Shown: piece by piece, positions 1 to 8,776 of the stretch
How positions within the stretch are numbered: position 1 is the stretch's first letter
Layout: each line of letters begins with the position of its first letter
Assembly (NCBI GenBank): GCA_030589895.1
Contig: JAUUZQ010000032.1
Span: 1 to 36,991 of the forward strand
Length of the DNA: 36,991 nucleotides
From: Bacteroidales bacterium
GTDB lineage: Bacteria > Bacteroidota > Bacteroidia > Bacteroidales > GCA-2748055
Reading direction: 5' to 3'
The notes under the pieces: generated by a model
What the model saw: only the letters and a program-made list of their open reading frames with translations
What the model was told of the DNA's origin: nothing
Database searches by the model: none
Made by a program: the position numbers and the translations under genes

Positions 1-135
1 ACCTATCAGCAAGATGGTGAGATAGTAGTGGCAATTGACGGAGATAAGATGAAAGTTGTGGATGGTGAAGGGGAATGCTATCCTCCCTGTTATATAATAC
101 GAGGTGGAACCTTAGATCTTACGTTAAAACAATAA
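1..135 (+). CDS. 3' end of an unidentified protein (partial)
   Basis: The frame is open from the first base and ends at a TAA at 133-135, giving 44 residues. They are acidic and beta-like, with repeated Val/Ile/Asp and a short Cys-x-Pro-Pro-Cys segment (CYPPC) about 15 residues before the end. I do not recognise the family; it could be the tail of a secreted or lipid-anchored protein. The stop directly abuts the stop codon of the convergent C25 protease gene at 136, which supports this as a real gene end. Too little is visible to assign a function. Confidence 0.5.
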   Translation, partial: TYQQDGEIVVAIDGDKMKVVDGEGECYPPCYIIRGGTLDLTLKQ

Positions 136-3100
136 TTACCTCCGGACTATAATTTTTGCATGGTAATAACGGTCACTGCCATGTTCCGTGATTCGTATAC
201 TATAAATACCATTTTCTAAATGCACATCCAGTGTCAATTGAATCAAATTATTATTCTCGTTAATCCTCTGCAAAACCCTTCCCTGTATATCCAGCAATTC
301 CAGAACAACAGTATTTGTTATGTTATCTGGTAATCTAATCATAATATAGTCACTTGCCGGATTTGGATACAATTCAATACCCGGTAAGAAATTATTCTCA
401 ATGGATAAAACAGACCAAAAAACTGACCCTTCAACAATATTATTTTCAGGCACACTATCCAGCTCTGTCTCAACAATAAAATTGTGCCAACCACAGGATA
501 CTTCAACATCAGTCTCACTAATCAGCCTAATGCTAATTTCATCAGAACTACCTGGTTCCAGGTTAATTTGCTGTACACCTGTCGACTTTAACTCCTCATC
601 AAGAATAAGCTCATAGTTAAGCTTATCCAACATAATATTCCCTTCATTTGTTAACTCAACAATCAGATCGACATATACAGTTGAAATGCTATCCATACTT
701 AAAGCTGTAATAGAGAGATCGGGAAATGCATAGTGCTCTATCATTACATCCAGACTGTCATTACCAGGATACTCATCTCTGGCAGCTTCAATTCCAATGA
801 CAAAATTATACTGTTCTAATTCAGAAAGGTCCAATACCTCCTCAAACAAAATCTCAAATGTTTCACCTGGTGCGATTGTATCAGTAAAAAATCCCGATTC
901 TGAAGGACCATTCTCTAAACTATAGCCGGCATAAAAACCTTCTATTGAATCCAATCCATTATTTCTGATGATGACAGAAAGACCTTCGGACATTCCCAAA
1001 TCAGGCCCACTTACGGGGGAGTGCACTTTTATAATAGCCAGGTCTATGCTGTCAAATGCATATTTTGGAAACTGAATATTATCGATCCAGGCAGCATCAT
1101 CTCCCCTGGATACATCCTGGTCTTTTGTGTACTTCCATTCCAGCAGATGTGTTCCCTGTCCAAGTACATAAGAGTAATTATTCCAATCGAGGTAGCCCGA
1201 CCACCTTCTTACTTCAATACTATCCACACTGAATCTCAAGAAATCATAGCCAGATTCTGAAGACACTTTGTAATCAAAAAACAATGTATCAAGTGCGAGC
1301 ACATCGACCTCAATACTAAGAGTGGAAGCACCATAATGAGTAATGATTCCTGATCTCAGGGAAGCTGGATCTGAGCTGAACGACATTGTATCAATGAACC
1401 AATCTGTTTCCGACCAGTAGAATCTGGAAAGATCTGCAGTGGAAAAATCTTCCACATGTCTGTCAAGTGAAATTCTAATACTATCAATATCTGAATATGT
1501 ACCATCTGAAACTAAGAATGGACCTGCAAATCCCGACTCGCTTGCAAAAGCATCGCTAATTATTGCTGTGAAATTATAGAATGAAGTAGCCAATGATTCC
1601 ACAACTTCAAACTGAGGAAATGTAAGATCCTGAAACATCATAGAAAGGTCAGATCCATTTGTTGAGCCCGAAATTGCTTCGGAATTATAACTACCTGAAT
1701 TCTTTATCTTCCATGTAAAGAGTATCTTCTCTCCTCTTTCAATAATATCATTCCCATTCCCATAAGTCCTGTCATCCCATGAAATATTTTTCGATACAAT
1801 AACTGGTGCATGGAGCTTTTTTCGAACGTATATGGAATTGAAAATCTTCTCATTTGAGGAGAGGTCATCCGGTGCACCTTCGACAAATAATTCTTCGTCG
1901 TCGAAATATTTTAATTTATTGTCTCCCGACAAGCTAAAGCCAAGGGTTATATCGCTTAGATCGGCTATTGAATCCTTCACCTTTATGTTGAAACAATCAT
2001 TGAGCTGAATTGTGTCTCCGGGATTGAGTAAGGCAAGCAAGACGTCTGATTCAATAATTTCAATCTCCTTATTCTTACATGTGATAAATAACTTCTGATC
2101 CTGTATTGCAGTACTTCCGGCATTTGTCAATACAAGCTTCAGAGAAACATTTTCACCGTTAGATAAAAATCCATCTTGTTCAACAGATTCATTACTCAAC
2201 TCTAAACTTAGCAATTCTAAAAATGGATCAGCAGGCTGACCTCTGTACACAGACCCAACAAATGGCTGCCTGAAATCTCCTGTTATGACCAATGTAATCT
2301 CTCCCTCAGGTACCGTATCTGGTATATTGAGTGAAGCTTGTCCAAATTGATCAGCATGGAGGGCATCAACTAAATTTCCATTTACAGAAACAGCGACATA
2401 ATCGTATGGAGATGCTTTCACATTTATGCTTGAAGCAGCCAGGGGTAAAATCGATGGGAACAGAACTTCAGGGTTTTCCGGTACTGCAAACCAGGGCACC
2501 AAAGTTGGGTCTCCCATGAGCTGATAAATCTCCCAATAATACTTCTTACGTGATGAATTACTCTGCTGAACAGTCATATTACCGGCATAAATCATTTCTC
2601 CGAGGCTTGGAGCCCAATCGCCAATTGCTTCAGATCCATCATGAAACACCTTATCATAATAACCAAAGGTACTTGATTCATAGTTCGGATGAGATGTGAT
2701 CGGCCCAACACCCACAGACCAATAGTAATCCTCATCCCAATATGAGTCGTTCGTACAGCCAATATAGGCCAATGCACCTTTCTTTTCAGCTTTCACAATA
2801 GCTTCAGCAAAACAGTCCCGGGAAGAGATGTCAAAATCATTTGTACTACATCCATTTCCAATAAGCAAGGGATACTTTCCTTCATTGCTGAGTGATTCAA
2901 TATGACTGGTCCTGAATGCAGGATCGAGCCAGCCATAATACTCCCCGTGCCCTGTATAGTTTACAAGTGCAGCTCCATCTGATACTGCATCCCTGATTTC
3001 AGCATCTTTCACACTGGCCTCGGGATGTAAATAGACATTTGCCTCTATACCATGGGCTTCATTAAAGTAGTAATCAGCAGCATAGTTTATTTGCCCATTT

Positions 3101-4284
3101 CCATGCAATGGAGCATAAGAACCATCATATCCGGCTATTAAGATTGTTCGGTTAAGAAACTCAGGATCAGGGAAATTAAATTGCTCATATTCCAGGATCT
3201 TATCAATTACTGCAGTCAATTGTGTATCATTTTTAACAGATATTCTTCCATGAAACACTTCCGGCAGATAATCACCCTCACCATCATAACATGTGTAATA
3301 GAGATCAGTAACCTGACCTGCCCCCTGTGAAAGTGGTACATGCTCAACATCTCCGGCAATTAGCAGGTATGAAGGTGAGGCAATACCCTCCGGAGGTGTA
3401 TAATAAAGTGCTGACATATAAGATTTTATTGACTCTCTGTCAATACCGACATCAGGGCTACTGGTATATGCCTCAATAACATTAAATCCTTTCTTCCTTT
3501 TCCATTCAATCAGAGGCTGGAGTGATTCCCTGAAAATTGTATCTGATAATATTACAAGTGTCACAGGCTCCTCTCTTATCAATTTTTTTAACTCACTGTA
3601 TCTTCTCTCTCTGATAACAGAACTCAAAATATTGTCAAAGGCACGGGAGTCAGTAATTTCGATGTTCGAATTATTTATTTCATCCGGCACCAGTTCCCCG
3701 ACTATATTATAGAATATTTTTATCTGATTTTCGGTCGGATGATACTGAATTGGATTACAAAAGAATCTTCCAATATTTACACCACGCATCTTCCCTTCCT
3801 GCTCAACTCCCAATAAAGGCATAGTTATCCAACTATCTGACGCATACACAGTGTCATTTTTCCAAAATATTTCCTTTTGACCAGAAGATGTTTTTTGCAA
3901 GGAAACTTGTGTTGGTTTTAATACTTCCCCCGGGAAGTAATCATCAAGATCAATAATAACAGAATCAAATTCAATAATCTTTAAGCGATAGGAATCTGTG
4001 CCATTGGTTTCAATAAGTGATGAGAAAATTGGCAATTCTGGCGACCCGGGTCTTCCCCCATTGAAAAATTCAGGAATAGAAAGCCGGATATAATTATTTT
4101 CATCGAAATATACAGATGAAACTTTTAGCGATGAGATATTCAATTCAAAGTGAATCACTCCATCATTTAATTGCAACTCTGATAAGCTTTGAGAAGCAGG
4201 CAATAGAATTTTCATATCTCCTGCTTCCTGTGCCTCAGTAAGAGAAAATAGCAATATGAATAATAAAACAGTAAACCCCCTCAT
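136..4284 (-). CDS. Exported gingipain-like C25 cysteine peptidase with T9SS sorting domain
   Basis: A 1382-residue multidomain secreted protease. Residues 1-19 form a Sec signal peptide. About 20-235 resemble the C25 propeptide and about 240-600 the catalytic domain. The catalytic pair is His446 (YTGHG) and Cys479 (GNGCS), 33 residues apart, the same spacing as I recall for gingipain R. An Ig-like domain (about 600-690) follows, then CARDB-like beta modules, a jelly-roll or cleaved-adhesin-like module (about 940-1080), two more CARDB-like stretches, and a type A T9SS sorting domain over the last 80 residues (YPNPASD, GIYSIRI, final KIIVRR). Family knowledge predicts export by Sec, passage through T9SS, and surface attachment or release. 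Substrate specificity for Arg or Lys cannot be read by eye. The gene stands alone and is divergent from the SpoIIE sensor gene. Confidence 0.9.
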   Translation of the reverse strand: MRGFTVLLFILLFSLTEAQEAGDMKILLPASQSLSELQLNDGVIHFELNISSLKVSSVYFDENNYIRLSIPEFFNGGRPGSPELPIFSSLIETNGTDSYRLKIIEFDSVIIDLDDYFPGEVLKPTQVSLQKTSSGQKEIFWKNDTVYASDSWITMPLLGVEQEGKMRGVNIGRFFCNPIQYHPTENQIKIFYNIVGELVPDEINNSNIEITDSRAFDNILSSVIRERRYSELKKLIREEPVTLVILSDTIFRESLQPLIEWKRKKGFNVIEAYTSSPDVGIDRESIKSYMSALYYTPPEGIASPSYLLIAGDVEHVPLSQGAGQVTDLYYTCYDGEGDYLPEVFHGRISVKNDTQLTAVIDKILEYEQFNFPDPEFLNRTILIAGYDGSYAPLHGNGQINYAADYYFNEAHGIEANVYLHPEASVKDAEIRDAVSDGAALVNYTGHGEYYGWLDPAFRTSHIESLSNEGKYPLLIGNGCSTNDFDISSRDCFAEAIVKAEKKGALAYIGCTNDSYWDEDYYWSVGVGPITSHPNYESSTFGYYDKVFHDGSEAIGDWAPSLGEMIYAGNMTVQQSNSSRKKYYWEIYQLMGDPTLVPWFAVPENPEVLFPSILPLAASSINVKASPYDYVAVSVNGNLVDALHADQFGQASLNIPDTVPEGEITLVITGDFRQPFVGSVYRGQPADPFLELLSLELSNESVEQDGFLSNGENVSLKLVLTNAGSTAIQDQKLFITCKNKEIEIIESDVLLALLNPGDTIQLNDCFNIKVKDSIADLSDITLGFSLSGDNKLKYFDDEELFVEGAPDDLSSNEKIFNSIYVRKKLHAPVIVSKNISWDDRTYGNGNDIIERGEKILFTWKIKNSGSYNSEAISGSTNGSDLSMMFQDLTFPQFEVVESLATSFYNFTAIISDAFASESGFAGPFLVSDGTYSDIDSIRISLDRHVEDFSTADLSRFYWSETDWFIDTMSFSSDPASLRSGIITHYGASTLSIEVDVLALDTLFFDYKVSSESGYDFLRFSVDSIEVRRWSGYLDWNNYSYVLGQGTHLLEWKYTKDQDVSRGDDAAWIDNIQFPKYAFDSIDLAIIKVHSPVSGPDLGMSEGLSVIIRNNGLDSIEGFYAGYSLENGPSESGFFTDTIAPGETFEILFEEVLDLSELEQYNFVIGIEAARDEYPGNDSLDVMIEHYAFPDLSITALSMDSISTVYVDLIVELTNEGNIMLDKLNYELILDEELKSTGVQQINLEPGSSDEISIRLISETDVEVSCGWHNFIVETELDSVPENNIVEGSVFWSVLSIENNFLPGIELYPNPASDYIMIRLPDNITNTVVLELLDIQGRVLQRINENNNLIQLTLDVHLENGIYSIRITEHGSDRYYHAKIIVRR

Positions 4285-4312
4285 AGTATATTATACTCAA
4301 TGTACCACCATC

Positions 4313-4320
4313 CAAAAATA
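4313..4320 (-). promoter_or_regulatory. Candidate -7 box upstream of the C25 peptidase
   Basis: On the minus strand this reads TATTTTTG, which fits the Bacteroidota -7 consensus TAnnTTTG. It lies 28 bp before the start codon, but no well-spaced -33 TTTG is seen, so the call is weak. Confidence 0.25.
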
Positions 4321-4461
4321 GTCAAAAAGATGTAACAATCCTTTAAGGATAAACCAATCTGGAAGCATAAGGTTGCCTTCCATATAAAAAAAACAAAACA
4401 AATATTAGTGTGTTAAGCATATTTTCAATATTTTAGATTGCTGAAAAAATTTATTTTATTG

Positions 4462-7400
4462 ATGATTAGAAGAATTACACTACTTGCCTTCATACTGATG
4501 ATTGCTTCCATAAGCTTCAGTCAGATAAACCATTACGGTGTATCCGAAATAAAAAACTACCCGCATAGTGTCACTAAAGGTACTGAGCAAAACTGGTCCA
4601 TAGCTCAGGATCTTCGGGGAGTAATTTATGTTGGAAATAATGACAAAGGTATCCTTGAATACGATGGGAGTGAATGGAGAAATATCAGCGTTTCAAACGA
4701 AAGAACGATACGCTCCCTTGTTACGGCACCTGATGGAACCGTGTTTGTTGGTGCTTTTTCGGAAATTGGCTTTTTATCGCCAGATATTGATGGGGATTTG
4801 CAATATCAGTCTCTATTACCCCTGTTGGATACAACATATCATAATTTTACCAACATATGGAAAACATTCAGTCATAATGACAAAATATATTTTTGTAGTG
4901 AGAGATACATATTAATTTTCTCGCCGGAGAGTAAATCATTCAATGTAATATCTGCCTATAATCATACCTTGTTTTGTTTTCTGGAAAATGAAAAATTGTA
5001 TTGTGGAGCTTTCCTGGATGGTTTGGTTGAATTACAGGGAGACTCAATTGTTAAGAGTAAAGGTGGAGAATACTATGCCTTCAAGAATATATTTGCTCTT
5101 ACTGCCTATGATGAGAACAATCTACTAATCGGAACTCCACAATCCGGGCTAAGCCTTTACAATACCGAAACCGGAAAAATTGATTCCACATTTGCATCAA
5201 GAGCAACCAATCAATACATTAAAGAACATTTTATTTACCATCTTCTCAAACTTCCCAGCGATGATTTTCTAATTTCAACTGCCACAGGAGGATTGGCAGT
5301 GGTCTCAAATGATGGAGAGCTTTTAGAAATAATTTCAAAACCAGAAGGATTACAAGATCAGACAGTATATTCATCATTTGTAAATAGTGATAATTATCCT
5401 TATCCACCTGTATGGTCAGCGTTGGATATAGGTGTGGCTAAAACACAATTCAATGCCCCTTTGAAAACATTTACAACAGACTTTGGTTTTCAGGGACAAA
5501 TTATGTGTATCAGTTCAATCGATGAGCAACTCTATATCGGCACAAACTCCGGTCTGTTTACTTTAAACGAGATCAAAGGAAAGAACGTCTTTAGCCAGGT
5601 GGGAGAAATAAAATTCAGTGTCTGGGAATTCCAGAAATTTAAATTAGGAAGTGGTGAAAATGTCCTGCTTGCAATTACCAATCAAGGAATTTATCAGATA
5701 AGTAAAAATGGAAGAATTGTCCATCTTGACTTCACTGTACAAAACCGCTTTGACCCGAAAGAGAGTACTTATTGGGGATTTACAATTTCAAAAGACCCAA
5801 ACAATCCAAACCGAATCATTTTGGCAAGAGAAACCTCTATCAATGTTCTGATTCTAAAGAATGGGATCTGGTACGAAGAATTTCACATGGAGAAATTAGA
5901 GGGGGAAAAACATTCTCTGGAAATCGATGATCAAGGTGACATCTGGTACGGCACTAAACTAGCCGAAATAGGGAAAATATCCCTATCTGATTCATTGGCA
6001 AAACATGTTTTATATGGAGATGATGATGGACTGCCAGCCATAGATGGAAATTCCATATCCAGAATTGGTGATGAGTTATTATTTGGAACCAAAGACGGAA
6101 TCTACAGGTTCAATGCTGAAGAGAATATCTTTATAAAGGATACTGTTTACAATCCTTACCTTCCCAGTGGACAGAATTGGGTTTTTGAGATTCATGAAGA
6201 CCAGGAGGGTTGTTTCTGGATCAGCTTTGAAAACAGACTCAAAGAATGGAAAATTGCATACCTTCAACCTGAAGAAGGAAAGTATAAGACAGTTTATAAA
6301 CCATTCTCAGGGCTTCCCAAGTCATCATCTACAGATGCCTTCCATAGTGAAAAAGGAGGAAGTATGTGGTTTTCAAAATCAAATATCCTCTATCATTACC
6401 AAAAAGGGTATTCTATGCTTGACACCCCATACCGTACCCTGGTTAGAAAAGTTACCATTGGGACAGATTCAGTAATTTATAATGGAGCATATCCTCTGAG
6501 CAGTGCAGAGGGTGTATATAAGATTGGTGATTCACAGGATGATGACTTTATTCCACACATAAAACACAGTGATAACAATGTAGAATTTCGCTGGAGCTCC
6601 CCCTATTTCGATCAGGAAGATAAGCTTGAGTATAGTTACTATCTTGTAGGTTTCTCTTCAAGATGGTCAGAGTGGGAAAAAGTTGTTTATCAGGATTTCA
6701 CAAACCTTCCACACGGAACATATAATTTCAGGATCAAGGCGAGGAATGTTTACATGGATGAAAGTCTCGAAGACTCGTTTACTTTTATTATCCTAAGGCC
6801 CTTGTATCTTACGATTGTAGCTTTTCTGATTTATCTTCTAATGGCTGTAGCAATGGTCTACATCATTATTGCACTCTATACCCGCAGATTGAAAAATGAA
6901 AATATTAGACTGGAGGGTATTATTCAGGAACGTACCGCGGAGATAAGAAAACAGAAAGAAGAGTTGACTGATAGTATTGAATATGCCAGTAGAATTCAAA
7001 GAGCAATGTTGCCTCCCGACAATATGCTTGACCAGCATGTTTTGGATCATTTCATTCTATTCAGACCACGTGATATTGTGAGTGGTGACTTCTATTGGAT
7101 AGGAACAAATAAAGATAAGGTGTTCATAGTGGCAGCCGACTGTACAGGACATGGAGTGCCCGGGGCATTTATGAGTATGCTGGGGATTTCCTTCTTAGAT
7201 GAAATAGTTATAAAATCAGGTGTTACAGAAACAAATAAGATACTGGATGCCTTGAGACAACATATTATCACATCATTGCGACAAACAGGAAAAGGAATGT
7301 TTGAGTCGACCAGGGATGGTATGGACCTCGCGATGATCTCTATTGACAATAATACAAAGGCCATACAATATTCCGGAGCATATAATCCACTTTATTCTAT

Positions 7401-7800
7401 AAGAAATCTCAATGAACAGGAGAAGGCCATACTTTCGAAAGGTGATGAGCTGGAACTTGAAAGAGGAGACATGCATAACGATACTCATATTCTTTTCCAG
7501 GTCAAAGCTGATCCAATGCCAATAGGTATTTCAGAAAAAGAATTTAATTTCACCGCTAAATCTATTAAGGATGAGAAATCATCCACAATTTATCTTTTCT
7601 CAGATGGATATGTTGACCAGTTTGGAGGCCCAAATGGCAAGAAATTAATGTCGAAAAACTTCAAGAAACTGCTGTTGGAAATTCAGGGACTTTCTATGGA
7701 GAAGCAGCATGCAACACTCGACCAAAAACTTGTAGAGTGGATGGGTGATATTAGTCAGATTGATGACGTCCTGGTTATTGGTATAAAACTTGGTCAGTAG
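4462..7800 (+). CDS. Membrane propeller sensor with C-terminal SpoIIE/PP2C phosphatase
   Basis: I start at ATG 4462, which leaves a clean signal peptide (MIRRITLLAF... ending SFSQ) and 1112 residues; an in-frame TTG at 4438 is an alternative. Residues about 20-680 are a periplasmic beta-propeller of Reg_prop type. A Y_Y_Y domain follows (about 690-770), then one transmembrane helix (about 782-805), a coiled coil (806-845) and a SpoIIE-type PP2C phosphatase. Metal-binding acidic residues are visible at Asp876 (GDFYW), Asp893 (ADCTGHGVPGAF), Asp1048 (FSDGY) and Asp1101/Asp1102 near the end. The layout is that of a hybrid two-component sensor with the kinase replaced by a Ser/Thr phosphatase. 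It probably senses an extracellular ligand and dephosphorylates a cytoplasmic regulator; ligand and target are unknown. A homologous stand-alone phosphatase follows 75 bp downstream. Confidence 0.88.
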   Translation: MIRRITLLAFILMIASISFSQINHYGVSEIKNYPHSVTKGTEQNWSIAQDLRGVIYVGNNDKGILEYDGSEWRNISVSNERTIRSLVTAPDGTVFVGAFSEIGFLSPDIDGDLQYQSLLPLLDTTYHNFTNIWKTFSHNDKIYFCSERYILIFSPESKSFNVISAYNHTLFCFLENEKLYCGAFLDGLVELQGDSIVKSKGGEYYAFKNIFALTAYDENNLLIGTPQSGLSLYNTETGKIDSTFASRATNQYIKEHFIYHLLKLPSDDFLISTATGGLAVVSNDGELLEIISKPEGLQDQTVYSSFVNSDNYPYPPVWSALDIGVAKTQFNAPLKTFTTDFGFQGQIMCISSIDEQLYIGTNSGLFTLNEIKGKNVFSQVGEIKFSVWEFQKFKLGSGENVLLAITNQGIYQISKNGRIVHLDFTVQNRFDPKESTYWGFTISKDPNNPNRIILARETSINVLILKNGIWYEEFHMEKLEGEKHSLEIDDQGDIWYGTKLAEIGKISLSDSLAKHVLYGDDDGLPAIDGNSISRIGDELLFGTKDGIYRFNAEENIFIKDTVYNPYLPSGQNWVFEIHEDQEGCFWISFENRLKEWKIAYLQPEEGKYKTVYKPFSGLPKSSSTDAFHSEKGGSMWFSKSNILYHYQKGYSMLDTPYRTLVRKVTIGTDSVIYNGAYPLSSAEGVYKIGDSQDDDFIPHIKHSDNNVEFRWSSPYFDQEDKLEYSYYLVGFSSRWSEWEKVVYQDFTNLPHGTYNFRIKARNVYMDESLEDSFTFIILRPLYLTIVAFLIYLLMAVAMVYIIIALYTRRLKNENIRLEGIIQERTAEIRKQKEELTDSIEYASRIQRAMLPPDNMLDQHVLDHFILFRPRDIVSGDFYWIGTNKDKVFIVAADCTGHGVPGAFMSMLGISFLDEIVIKSGVTETNKILDALRQHIITSLRQTGKGMFESTRDGMDLAMISIDNNTKAIQYSGAYNPLYSIRNLNEQEKAILSKGDELELERGDMHNDTHILFQVKADPMPIGISEKEFNFTAKSIKDEKSSTIYLFSDGYVDQFGGPNGKKLMSKNFKKLLLEIQGLSMEKQHATLDQKLVEWMGDISQIDDVLVIGIKLGQ

Positions 7801-7875
7801 AGAAATCTTTTAAAGCTTTAAGGAGTAGTATTATCACCTGGATGATTAGATCGATTTCAGGAAATATTTTGTACA

Positions 7876-8697
7876 ATGAAAGCTGCCAATACAAATAATA
7901 GTGAAAAACTTAGCCGGGACGAGTTACTTGAACAAAGAAAAGAGTTGCTCGCCAGTATTAAATATGCCAGTTTTATTCAAGAAGCGATACTACCTGATTC
8001 TAAATATCTGAACAAGATTTTAAATGAATACTTCATACTATATCTGCCAAGAGATATAGTTAGTGGAGATTTCTATTTCTGCACAAAAATTGAGAATTTC
8101 ATTATCGCTGCAGCCGGCGATTGTACTGGTCATGGTGTTCCCGGAGCCCTTATGAGTATTATGGGAGCATCCTTCCTTAACGAAATCATAAGTGGGAAAG
8201 GCCCATGGAAAGCAAGTCGCATCCTAAATCTTCTGCGAGAAAGAGTGATGAAGGCACTTCATCAGACTGGAAAATATGAAGAAAATAAAGACGCTATTGA
8301 TATGGCATTGTGCATTTTCAATGAAGATACAGGAGAACTGCAATATTCCGGAGCAAACAACCCTCTCTACCATATTCGTGATAAAAAGTTAACAGAAATA
8401 AAGGCAGATAAGATGCCCGTTGGCATAAATGCTATTGATGAAGAATCATTTTCAAACCATACCATCAGATTGATCTCAGATGATATGATCTATATATTTT
8501 CTGACGGATATGCTGATCAGTTTGGCGGAGAATTTGGGAAAAAATTCAAATACACACCCCTAAAGGAAATGTTGATTAAAATATCAGATCATGAACTGCA
8601 TATCCAGAAAGAAATACTGAAAGATAAATTCTATAGTTGGAAAGATAAAGAAGAACAGGTTGACGATATTTTGATTTTCGGTATTAAATTCCTTTAA
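7876..8697 (+). CDS. Soluble SpoIIE-type PP2C Ser/Thr phosphatase
   Basis: This 273-residue protein has no signal peptide or membrane segment. It opens with a short helical region (about 14-45) that matches the linker of the upstream sensor-phosphatase, then one SpoIIE/PP2C domain. Catalytic metal ligands are present: Asp65 (GDFYF), Asp82 (GDCTGHGVPGAL), Asp210 (FSDGY) and Asp263/Asp264 (VDDILIFGIK). It aligns along its whole length with the C-terminal part of its neighbour but lacks a stretch of about 25 residues before the MPxGI motif, so the pair looks like an old tandem duplication. With no sensor domain it may be controlled by a partner protein. A SiaC-like protein encoded about 3.8 kb downstream is a plausible substrate type, by analogy with SiaA and SiaC. 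Confidence 0.88.
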   Translation: MKAANTNNSEKLSRDELLEQRKELLASIKYASFIQEAILPDSKYLNKILNEYFILYLPRDIVSGDFYFCTKIENFIIAAAGDCTGHGVPGALMSIMGASFLNEIISGKGPWKASRILNLLRERVMKALHQTGKYEENKDAIDMALCIFNEDTGELQYSGANNPLYHIRDKKLTEIKADKMPVGINAIDEESFSNHTIRLISDDMIYIFSDGYADQFGGEFGKKFKYTPLKEMLIKISDHELHIQKEILKDKFYSWKDKEEQVDDILIFGIKFL

Positions 8698-8776
8698 TAT
8701 TAGGATTTGATTGTACTACCATTCCGGTAAATAAGATTTTTTCAGTATAATTGCGATGTAATCTACGCCATACCTC

